Shown in pieces: positions 46,764-53,949 of a DNA stretch of 64,000 bases. The stretch is from the NCBI RefSeq assembly GCF_000155955.1, contig NZ_GG697143.2, positions 554 to 64,553 of the forward strand, read 5' to 3'. Position numbers and translations under genes: made by a program. How positions within the stretch are numbered: position 1 is the stretch's first letter; each line of letters starts with the position of its first letter. The notes under the pieces were generated by a model. The model saw nothing but the letters and a program-made list of their open reading frames with translations, had not been told where the DNA came from and did no database searches. Source of the DNA: Mitsuokella multacida DSM 20544. GTDB lineage: Bacteria; Bacillota; Negativicutes; Selenomonadales; Selenomonadaceae.

Positions 46764-48422
46764 ATGCAGGGATTGCCAATCGGCATCGACGATTTTGCCA
46801 AAGTTCGCAAAGGGGAATACTATTTTGTCGACAAGAGCCTAGCGATACGCGACTTCCTCGACAATCACGGGGAAGTCCTGCTGCTGACACGGCCGCGCCG
46901 CTTCGGCAAGACACTCTTCCTCTCCATGTTCTATTACTTCTTTGCAGCCGAGCAGGGGCAAGCGCATCGCGCGCTCTTTCGCGGCCTGGCCATTGAGAGC
47001 GCCGGCGAGCGATACATGGCAGAGCAGGGGCGGCGCCCTGTCCTCTTCCTGACCTTGAAGGACGTCAAGCACAGGTCTTGGCCGGATATGCTGGCCAAAT
47101 TCCGTTTCCTGCTCAGCGACCTCTACGACCAATACGCCTACCTGATGGACGGCACGGACTTCTCGCGGGCTGAGCGCCGCTATTTCCAGCGCATCCATGA
47201 CGCAGAAGCCTCGCCTGTCGAGATGGAGGAGGCCCTGCGCCGCCTCATGGACATGATGAAGCGCTACCATCATCAGCCTGTGGTCCTCTTGCTGGATGAG
47301 TATGACATTCCCGTCCAGCAGGCGTGGGAGCACGGCTTCTATGAGGACTGCATGGCTTTCATGCGGAATTTCCTCAGTGCCGCGCTGAAGACGAATCCAT
47401 CTCTTGATTTTGCCGTATTGACGGGCGTCCTGCGGATCGCGAAAGAGAGCATCTTCAGCGGCCTCAACAACCTCGAGGTCAGCAGCGTCATCAACGGGAC
47501 GTATGCCGATTGGATCGGCTTCACGCCAGAAGAAGTGCGCGCCCTGGCTCATGAACAGCAGCAAGAGGCGGTCCTGCCCGTCCTTCACGACTGGTACGAC
47601 GGCTACCGCTTTGGCGAGCAGGAAATCTACAATCCATGGTCGGTGCTCTGCTTCTTCAAAGAGCAGGGCCAGCCACAGCCCTACTGGGCGCATACCTCGG
47701 GGAACGTCCTGCTCGGCGAATTGCTCAAGCAGACCGATACCGTCCAAGAGGACAATCTGCTGCGCCTCATCCAAGGACAGACGGTGACAGCAGTCCTGAC
47801 CGAGAACGCGATTTACCCAGAGCTTGCCGACAACCCAGACGCACTCTACACCATCCTGCTGCTGACAGGCTACCTCAAGATTGTCTCTCGCCGCCTCGTC
47901 ATCGACACGTGGATTTACGTGCTGGCCATCCCCAATAGAGAAGTCCGCAGCATCTACCGCAATGAGATCTTGAGCCGACTGAGCCCGGGACGGACGACGT
48001 CGTATCTGATGACGACCATGGAAAATCTCATGGCGGGGAATGCCCAAGCATTTGCCCGAGGTTTACAGGACATCCTGATGAAAGTAGCCAGCGTATACGA
48101 TACGGCAAATCGAGAAGCCTTCTACCACGGCTTATTGCTCGGCATGACCACCCTGCTCGTCCCAGAGTACGAAGTCAAGTCGAACCGAGAAAGCGGCTTG
48201 GGACGATACGACCTGGCCATCTATCCAACTCGCAGGGGGCAGTGCGGCGTCATCCTCGAATTCAAAGCAGCCGACACACCGGACGAACTGACAAAAAAAG
48301 CGCAGGAAGCACGTCGTCAGATTGACGAAAAAGGTTATGAAGCTGACTTTCAGGCAAGAGGCATCGAGAAAGTCCTGAAGTATGGCATCGCCTTTTGCGG
48401 CAAACAGGTTGTCTTGGTGTAG
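46764..48422 (+). CDS. AAA-ATPase-like protein with C-terminal PD-(D/E)XK nuclease domain
   Basis: 552 residues. The N-terminal region matches the AAA-ATPase-like family (PF09820 as I recall): GIDDFAKVRKGEYYFVDKSLAIRDFLDN, VLLLTRPRRFGKTLFLSMFYYF with a Walker-A-like RPRRFGKT, and VVLLLDEYDIPVQ as Walker B. The C-terminal PDDEXK_9-type domain has the nuclease core RYDLAIYPT...VILEFKAA (Asp, Glu-x-Lys). Such proteins are numerous in gut bacteria and their role is unproven. Single gene between two terminators at the edge of the accessory island. Confidence 0.9.
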   Translation: MQGLPIGIDDFAKVRKGEYYFVDKSLAIRDFLDNHGEVLLLTRPRRFGKTLFLSMFYYFFAAEQGQAHRALFRGLAIESAGERYMAEQGRRPVLFLTLKDVKHRSWPDMLAKFRFLLSDLYDQYAYLMDGTDFSRAERRYFQRIHDAEASPVEMEEALRRLMDMMKRYHHQPVVLLLDEYDIPVQQAWEHGFYEDCMAFMRNFLSAALKTNPSLDFAVLTGVLRIAKESIFSGLNNLEVSSVINGTYADWIGFTPEEVRALAHEQQQEAVLPVLHDWYDGYRFGEQEIYNPWSVLCFFKEQGQPQPYWAHTSGNVLLGELLKQTDTVQEDNLLRLIQGQTVTAVLTENAIYPELADNPDALYTILLLTGYLKIVSRRLVIDTWIYVLAIPNREVRSIYRNEILSRLSPGRTTSYLMTTMENLMAGNAQAFARGLQDILMKVASVYDTANREAFYHGLLLGMTTLLVPEYEVKSNRESGLGRYDLAIYPTRRGQCGVILEFKAADTPDELTKKAQEARRQIDEKGYEADFQARGIEKVLKYGIAFCGKQVVLV

Positions 48423-48435
48423 AAATAGCATAGTG

Positions 48436-48478
48436 GCATAGAAAAGACCTGCTTGTTTTAAGCAGGTCTTTTCTATGC
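48436..48478 (+). terminator. Strong bidirectional terminator
   Basis: A perfect 19-bp stem (48436-48454 / 48460-48478) with a 5-base loop and internal A- and T-runs on both arms. It separates the plus-strand core from the minus-strand island. Confidence 0.9.
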
Positions 48479-48493
48479 ATGATAAAATTAAAA

Positions 48494-48851
48494 TTCGCAG
48501 TTGCTAATTCAAGGATGCTCGCCAAGAAGTCACCACAAATCATCCCAAGATTCTTTTGCTCTCCTGGCATTGTTTTTTATATAATCTTGTGCGGTATGAT
48601 CTAGACTATCGCGTTTTGATCTGTTGCAGTGCTTACATAAGCATTGTAAATTGTCTAAGCCATCTCCACCACCATAACTTTGCGGTAAAATATGGTCAAT
48701 ATCTGCATCTCCTTTTCTGAGCTTTCTTCCACATCTGACGCAAGTATACCAACCATTATTTGATGGACGCGAATTAAAATATTTATCCCGATAATTTGTC
48801 ATTGTATGTCTCCTCCTATGTATATATAACTCAAACTTCGCAGTTGCTAAT
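48494..48851. repeat. 15-bp direct repeat flanking the HNH gene
   Basis: ttcgcagttgctaat occurs exactly at 48494-48508 and 48837-48851, 343 bp apart, bracketing the HNH nuclease gene. It could mark insertion of a small cassette or recombination between copies. Confidence 0.85.
48530..48802 (-). CDS. Small HNH endonuclease
   Basis: 90 residues. Zinc-binding CVRCGRKL and CLCKHCNRSK bracket the catalytic DIDHILPQSYGGGDGLDNLQ (the first His of the HNH signature, with Asn in LDNLQ). It has its own AGGAGG site 8 bases upstream. It is AT-rich compared with core genes. Small free-standing HNH proteins occur in phages, mobile elements and toxin modules; no partner identifies which. Stop is 52 bases before the big terminator. 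Confidence 0.88.
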   Translation of the reverse strand: MTNYRDKYFNSRPSNNGWYTCVRCGRKLRKGDADIDHILPQSYGGGDGLDNLQCLCKHCNRSKRDSLDHTAQDYIKNNARRAKESWDDLW

Positions 48852-48956
48852 CTGCTGATTTATTCTTAGCGTCAATCTGCAAAATAAAAATAGCATAAGC
48901 TCATTCCACATTGTACAATAACATCATCACTTCGGTGAAGCCGCTTCTTCCAAGAT

Positions 48957-49634
48957 TCAGCAATTCGAAGTCTGAGTATCTTTTTTCCACATATGTAAGA
49001 AGAATTCTAGTCCCTCAGGGGTAGTCAGCCCCAGGGGATTATTCTCTGGATTCATCTCCTCGTCACCATAAGATTTTGCTAAATTTTGTAAATGACCACC
49101 ACCGACAACATAGACGGCAGCTTTGCACCAGTCACGCACCATAGGTTCGTTGAACTCTAACATTTCCGCTAAATCCGTGATGTACTCGAGCTGGTCATTG
49201 TAGATGCGTTCGTCGAGAGCTGCCATCATGAACATCCAGAACATAGTATCAAGACTGCCCATGTCTTCGTCGTTAATTGTATGTTTGATTTCGTTGTTAA
49301 TTGTACCGAAAAGAGAAGAGGTGAACTGCGCGTATTCGTTAAATATGGCGTCTGTCGATCTTGAAAAAGGTGATTCACACGTGCAGTAACCAGATCCCTT
49401 AACATTATTGGTATCAGAAATAGCAAGTGCAGTACGATTTATGATAGTTTTACCGTCATCCTGGATATTGCTATTGATAAAAATTGTACTCTGTAAAGCC
49501 TTGATGTATATATTATCTGTATACGCTTCTATCCAGTTAGGACAAAATGGCACACAAGGCACATAATATAAATCTATTTTCCCATCGCTATCATCTTTAC
49601 AAGGCCACAGATAAGATTGTAACCCTACAGCCAT
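48957..49634 (-). CDS. Unknown protein, apparently frameshifted near its start
   Basis: 225 residues as an open frame from ATG 49634, which has no ribosome-binding site. A better start lies at 49675 (ATG with GAGGAAA upstream) but reads MVKQSNFKIEK then stops. Restoring one base in the A5 run (49643-49647) joins the frames as MVKQSNFKIEKIKSMAVGLQ. The body has several cysteines, a helical segment EYITDLAEMLEFNEPMVRDWCKAAVYVVGGG and no known motif. Third gene of a minus-strand operon, 16 bases after the preceding stop when counted from 49675. Confidence 0.6.
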   Translation of the reverse strand: MAVGLQSYLWPCKDDSDGKIDLYYVPCVPFCPNWIEAYTDNIYIKALQSTIFINSNIQDDGKTIINRTALAISDTNNVKGSGYCTCESPFSRSTDAIFNEYAQFTSSLFGTINNEIKHTINDEDMGSLDTMFWMFMMAALDERIYNDQLEYITDLAEMLEFNEPMVRDWCKAAVYVVGGGHLQNLAKSYGDEEMNPENNPLGLTTPEGLEFFLHMWKKDTQTSNC

Positions 49635-49691
49635 AGATTTTATTTTTCAATCTTAAAATTCGATTGTTTTACCATGATAATTTCCTCTCTC

Positions 49692-50474
49692 TCAAATGCG
49701 AATCTTCATATCAGATAATTCTTCTTTTGCGGCAAGGAACAATGGGCTGATTGTCATGATTTTCACATTTTTTAACTCTTCGCTGGCAGCGCGCAATAAT
49801 GCATTCGTAGTATGACTGTAATCACGGCGTGAATTGGCACCTTCTGTAGGTTCATTGGCAACTTCGGGAATTTCAGATGCTTCCATTGGTGCTGTTGGCG
49901 CTGTTATGTTTGCATGTTCTGAAGCTCTTTCAACGATGGATGAATATGCTTCGTCATAATAGATTTCGCCAAAGAACTTGATGCCGAGGCTGTCGAAATC
50001 GACGACCTTCTTGCTGCGGATTGTGGCCGTGATATGGTTGCCAATACCGATGTAGGTCTTGTTCTTGGCTCGCAGGGGAATGGTGTAGGTGCCCGGACAG
50101 AGATAGATTTCATCGATTCCCTCATCGAGCAGGTCGGCAAGGTCTTCTTGATCGAACGCGACCTGATTGACTTTTGCGAGCAGTTCTTCATCTTCTGTAA
50201 ATTGACGAAGGTGCTCCAAGCGCTCGGTGTCCTGTTTGACACCAAACACCAAGGCAAGTTGCTCTTTCAGGTCAGCATCGTCTTCATCTGCATCCAAAGC
50301 CTCGACTTCATCTGCCAGCTCGTCTTCATAGCGATCACGTAGCCAGGTGACAAGACTGCCATCGCGATAATACTGCAAGATGGTATCTTCGTCGTAGTTT
50401 TCCAGCAGCCCGTCGACATCGCGTACTTCGATATCATCCTTCATGATCAGGGCAAATTTCTTTTTTTTCGCCAT
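49692..50474 (-). CDS. Unknown acidic protein with WLRDRYEDELADEV motif
   Basis: 260 residues from ATG 50474 (AAAAAGGAG upstream; ATG 50507 is less suited). A basic start MAKKKKFALIMKDD leads to an acidic helical region (VRDVDGLLENYDEDTILQYYRDGSLVTWLRDRYEDELADEVEAL), then a strand-rich stretch DEIYLCPGTYTIPLRAKNKTYIGIGN reminiscent of beta-helix repeats. The WLRDRY-type module recurs in assorted Firmicute proteins in my memory, without a known function. It lies 33 bases after the preceding gene. Confidence 0.7.
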   Translation of the reverse strand: MAKKKKFALIMKDDIEVRDVDGLLENYDEDTILQYYRDGSLVTWLRDRYEDELADEVEALDADEDDADLKEQLALVFGVKQDTERLEHLRQFTEDEELLAKVNQVAFDQEDLADLLDEGIDEIYLCPGTYTIPLRAKNKTYIGIGNHITATIRSKKVVDFDSLGIKFFGEIYYDEAYSSIVERASEHANITAPTAPMEASEIPEVANEPTEGANSRRDYSHTTNALLRAASEELKNVKIMTISPLFLAAKEELSDMKIRI

Positions 50475-50507
50475 TGTAGTCTCCTTTTTCGACAGAATAC
50501 GTTGCAC

Positions 50508-51551
50508 TCAATCACCGAAAATCAAATCCAGAACGCCGCCGACGACGACACCGACAGCCAATACGGGAGCCGCAGCGACGGCAGCGGCCCCGGCGGCTGC
50601 TACTGCACCGGCTGCAACTGTACCGGCAGCCGCAGAGGTAGCGAGTGCCGCGCCGGCACTTACAGCTGAAGTAGTTACACCTCCGATGGCACCAGCAGCT
50701 GCTCCTGCAGCACCGACAGCAGCTCCAACGCCGGGGACAGTCATAGCAGCGGCACCTACGGCACTAGCCGTCTCGATGGCAGCAGCACCGACAGCAGTTT
50801 CCGCCACTACACTGCCAACCGCTCCAGAAACGTAGCCAACAGCTGCTGCGCCTGCCGTATCGACAGCAACATCAACCGTTGCTTCGCCAACTGTTTTGTT
50901 GCCACGTGCCAATTCTACAAGATTGGAACCGATACTCAGGCCAGCGCCGCAGACAGCGCCACCCTTTGCCGCCGAGATTCCAGCACTGTGCGCTCTGGCT
51001 GCCGTCTGGACCCCTGTATAGATTTTGGGCGTGATGACAGCGCTCTTAGCCCCAGTGATTTTCGTCTCCATCTGCATGGCATCCGCCCAGAATTTTGCAT
51101 TCTCGTTGCTGAAGTGTCCACGCACGACCTTGACACCGGCCTGTGCCCCTTCCTTCTTGATGAGGGCAAAATTAGGGTTGTCTTTGTCGATTACGATGGT
51201 CTGTCCGCGATAACGCGCATAATCAATCTGGCCAGGCCGATATCCAGCCTTCACTTGCTTGAACGCTGTTTTGCCGTTTTTCAGTGTATGTTGTAAATCC
51301 GCGATGCCGTTGTTATTCAGGACGACGGTCATGCGGCCCTGTGCCGATGCCTCGGCGGCTTCCTGGATTTCGGCAACAAAGCCCTTAAAGCCTTTTACGC
51401 CACCACGCATGGTGTTGAGCTGGCTGAGACTTTTTCCCGCTTTGATAGAAGCATGGATGCCGCGCGCTGCTCGACTGATTTCGACGGTCTTCATCCTAAC
51501 ACCACAGGTACCGGCTAATATGAGTTTTGCAGGTCTTTTTTCGAGACTCAT
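50508..51551 (-). CDS. Possible PD-(D/E)XK nuclease fused to a glycine/alanine-rich membrane-like domain
   Basis: 347 residues from ATG 51551 (GGAGGAA upstream). The N-terminal part (about 55-165) shows an arrangement resembling restriction-endonuclease-like folds: Glu61 in GFVAEIQEAAEAS, Asp85 in NNNGIADLQ, and Gln99-Val-Lys101 in FKQVKAGY, followed by strand TIVIDKDN and RGHFSNENAKFWADAMQMETKI. Residues about 185-347 are almost wholly Gly/Ala/Val with glycine-zipper-like spacing, suggesting membrane insertion or oligomerisation. First gene of a three-gene operon. Nuclease assignment is inference. Confidence 0.6.
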   Translation of the reverse strand: MSLEKRPAKLILAGTCGVRMKTVEISRAARGIHASIKAGKSLSQLNTMRGGVKGFKGFVAEIQEAAEASAQGRMTVVLNNNGIADLQHTLKNGKTAFKQVKAGYRPGQIDYARYRGQTIVIDKDNPNFALIKKEGAQAGVKVVRGHFSNENAKFWADAMQMETKITGAKSAVITPKIYTGVQTAARAHSAGISAAKGGAVCGAGLSIGSNLVELARGNKTVGEATVDVAVDTAGAAAVGYVSGAVGSVVAETAVGAAAIETASAVGAAAMTVPGVGAAVGAAGAAAGAIGGVTTSAVSAGAALATSAAAGTVAAGAVAAAGAAAVAAAPVLAVGVVVGGVLDLIFGD

Positions 51552-51626
51552 AAAATATTCCTCCATTCGCGCAGACTCCAGGTTATAGGTTCTACATCTG
51601 AATCTATCTTTTAATTTTTATTGTAA

Positions 51627-51992
51627 TGTGCTACCGGATCTGGCAAGACCTATCTGGCCAATGCTCTCGACACCAATGCTTGCTACGACGACTTTAAGGT
51701 CAAGTACATGCGACTGCCCGACATGTTTGCCGCTTACCGAGAGGCCAATCTCGAAGACAAGCGGAAGGAGTTCCTGCGGAAGTGAGAGCGCACATCCGTG
51801 CTCATTCTGGACGAATTTCTGCTCTACAATGCGACAGAGGGAGAACAGCAGCTTCTGCTTGAGGTCATGGAACGTCGTGTCGAACGGACTACCACCATCA
51901 TCTGCCTGCAGTATGACCCAGAAGGATGGATTGAGCGTCTTGGTGAATCAGCTGTGTCCATTCACAGTGGGTGGCTCTCACGAGCGGATTGA
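51627..51992 (+). pseudogene. Fragment of an IS21-type IstB ATPase
   Basis: One reading frame encodes a P-loop CATGSGKTYLANAL, then VKYMRLPDMFAAYREANLEDKRKEFLRK, an in-frame TGA (51783-51785), then SVLILDEFLLY (Walker B) and TEGEQQLLLEVMERR, ending at 51992. This is the middle and end of IstB, the helper ATPase of IS21 elements. The N-terminus is missing and no istA is present, so the element is dead. It is on the opposite strand to its neighbours. Confidence 0.88.
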
Positions 51993-52054
51993 AGATTTAT
52001 CTTGAATCTATCAAGTGGCTCTCTCGAGGAGATTGGGTGGTTCTCAAATGCCGG
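51971..52054 (+). repeat. Degenerate repeats at the end of the istB remnant
   Basis: Three related copies: 51971-51991 and 52015-52035 (both gtggctctc.cgag..gattg) and a shorter one at 52037-52054 (gtggttctcaaatgccgg). Repeated sequences of this kind occur at IS21 termini, so this probably marks the old element end. Confidence 0.65.
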
Positions 52055-52068
52055 TATATTCAAGATTG

Positions 52069-52677
52069 TTACAAAATATCTGATAGAAAGTCAATGACGT
52101 CACCGACAGTATCGCTAGCTGCATCTGCAACATCACTTGCCGTATCGGCAATGTTGCCGGCAGCGTCCGATAGTGTGTCGTGATTATCACGGATGAGATG
52201 ATCTGCTAACTGAGCGCCTACATTGGATGACAATATGGAACTGCTAGTTGAAGATGCAGCTTCAGCTGTTGCTACGCCAGCGCTTCCGTTCATTGCACCA
52301 GCGGCTATAGTGCCGATTCCTGTGCCAACAACACCGACAGCAGCAGTTTTTAGATAAGGATTCATACTGACAGTCTGCGCCGTTGCCATGGACAGATTCT
52401 TAGATAAATTTGCAATATCTGCATATTTATCAGCTAGAGCCTTCAATTGTTGCAAAAGAGCTTGGTCTTGGCATTTGGCAGCTTTGTCCAAATGGGCATA
52501 GACAGCTTGCAAGTCTGGCAAGTTTACTGCAGCCATCATGTTTTGGGCTGTTGTCAGCTCTTTCTGAGCATCTATGGAATTAGATGACTGACTTGCAAGT
52601 ACAGGTGCTTTGTGTCCACATCTGGTGCAAAAATTTTCTTCTGGACTGAGTTCTTTGCCACAGTTTGTACAAAACAT
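52069..52677 (-). CDS. Zinc-ribbon protein with hydrophobic C-terminal region
   Basis: 202 residues. N-terminal zinc ribbon CTNCGKELSPEENFCTRCG (Cys3, Cys6, Cys17, Cys20), a helical middle (LQAVYAHLDKAAKCQDQALLQQLKALADKYADIANLSKNL), then a Gly/Ala-rich hydrophobic stretch (AAVGVVGTGIGTIAAGA) and an amphipathic tail of repeated SDxADxAS units. AAGGAG precedes the ATG. No known family function; the hydrophobic part resembles the tail of the protein encoded at 50508-51551. Confidence 0.7.
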   Translation of the reverse strand: MFCTNCGKELSPEENFCTRCGHKAPVLASQSSNSIDAQKELTTAQNMMAAVNLPDLQAVYAHLDKAAKCQDQALLQQLKALADKYADIANLSKNLSMATAQTVSMNPYLKTAAVGVVGTGIGTIAAGAMNGSAGVATAEAASSTSSSILSSNVGAQLADHLIRDNHDTLSDAAGNIADTASDVADAASDTVGDVIDFLSDIL

Positions 52678-52747
52678 GGATCATATCTCCTTCCTGCTAT
52701 AATTGCATCAATGAGGCATTATCGATGATAAGCCCTTCACGTACAAA

Positions 52748-53404
52748 TTAGAAGCTAGATTTGTATGATGAAAGAATTTCATTGAGATTTTTGTTATAAA
52801 TATCATATCGGATCAAGTAATTGAATTTTGATTGAATCAGACTTAATCCTATTGAAAACATAAGTGGTGCTGTCCCTAGTATGGCGAATAGAGTGCCATA
52901 TTTATTACCTTCCGTACTTATACCTCGGCGAGTTTTTGCCAAGTGGATAATTTCTCCCATTTTATAAGCCCAATACCAATAATAAAATCCTAAACTGATA
53001 ACCATGTAGAGCAGTATCTTTTTATTCGGTGGGAATAATCGCTTCCCTGCCAGTATAGAGGATTCATCTGTTAATTTACACATCCAACGCAGAGCATAAA
53101 TATCTCCAGTACAAATTGAAAGTGGAATTCTCCAAGATATATTTCTTTGTTTTAGGTCAGTAAAAATAACTGGTTTAGATACGTTTTCGATTCTATCATT
53201 TTTTATAGAATTATTCGATTCTATTTGGTTGTTTGACTGGTCTATACTATGCTGTGTTGATAAAGGCGTGGTAGAAGAAGTTTTTTGTGAGGAATCTGAT
53301 GAACTTTCTTTAATTTCACTCAATAAAAATCCACAGGATGGACATGACTCAACATTAGCTTCTAATTTACTGCCACATTTAGGACAGAATTTATTTTCTG
53401 ACAT
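52748..53404 (-). CDS. Zinc-ribbon membrane protein (DUF4234-like)
   Basis: 218 residues from ATG 53404, 9 bases after GGAG (upstream in-frame ATGs overlap that site). Zinc ribbon CPKCGSKLEANVESCPSCG, a Ser/Asn/Gln-rich linker, then a C-terminal region with two hydrophobic segments (KKILLYMVISLGFYYWYWAYKMGEII and TLFAILGTAPLMFSIGLSLI) resembling DUF4234. Very AT-rich, unlike core genes. Function unknown. Confidence 0.7.
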   Translation of the reverse strand: MSENKFCPKCGSKLEANVESCPSCGFLLSEIKESSSDSSQKTSSTTPLSTQHSIDQSNNQIESNNSIKNDRIENVSKPVIFTDLKQRNISWRIPLSICTGDIYALRWMCKLTDESSILAGKRLFPPNKKILLYMVISLGFYYWYWAYKMGEIIHLAKTRRGISTEGNKYGTLFAILGTAPLMFSIGLSLIQSKFNYLIRYDIYNKNLNEILSSYKSSF

Positions 53405-53432
53405 ATAAGACATCTCCTTTTTAGTCAAGCGG

Positions 53433-53771
53433 TCAATATTTTTCAATGTTCAAAATTCTGCCAGCATGAATCATCCATTTGAACATCCATGTTCCGAATA
53501 CTACTGCAAGGATGCCAAAGGGAAAACTTGTACGCATTTTAATGAATTCTCCAGGGTGGAGTTGAAAACTGAATGGATTACTTTTTAGATGCATCCAGTT
53601 AGTCTTTACCTTTAGTTCATGTATTCCTGGCGGGAGTTGAAATCTGATTTTACCACCATTTTTGACTTCTCCAATAGCTTTATCGTCAAAAAAAATTATC
53701 ATTTCACAGAAAGCGCCAACCAATCGACTAGGGCGATAGACTTCTATTACTGCTACTAAAAACATAAACAA
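53433..53771 (-). CDS. Small membrane protein with PEGA-like domain
   Basis: 112 residues. The soluble part IEVYRPSRLVGAFCEMIIFFDDKAIGEVKNGGKIRFQLPPGIHELKVKTN looks like a PEGA-type beta-sandwich; the hydrophobic FGILAVVFGTWMFKWMI lies near the C-terminus. It overlaps the start region of the preceding annotation by none and ends 28 bases before the next gene. No ribosome-binding site is visible at the ATG, and the upstream side abuts the transposon end, so its 5' end may have been altered by insertion. Confidence 0.6.
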   Translation of the reverse strand: MFMFLVAVIEVYRPSRLVGAFCEMIIFFDDKAIGEVKNGGKIRFQLPPGIHELKVKTNWMHLKSNPFSFQLHPGEFIKMRTSFPFGILAVVFGTWMFKWMIHAGRILNIEKY

Positions 53772-53789
53772 AAATGTGCATGTCTTAGA

Positions 53790-53949
53790 AAAATTCCTTA
53801 TTCATCGTGTATGCTTTTGCCCAGGCAAGCCTGAAACTACTCACAAGTTCTTGTACACTCCAAAGGCGTTGGCCGTGTTCCTTGCCTCGCAAGGCAACGG
53901 CCTGTTCCCGACTAGCCATCGGTACATTTATCGAGATGTGAAACGTGAA
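53790..53949 (-). ncRNA. Putative omegaRNA (reRNA) of the TnpB element
   Basis: Directly downstream of tnpB on the minus strand lies a GC-rich structured stretch: ggccgt / acggcc (ends 53871-53902) encloses gccttgcgaggc. TnpB proteins use an RNA from this position, formed by the 3' end of tnpB and the transposon end, as guide scaffold. The boundary with the guide was not determined. Confidence 0.45.
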
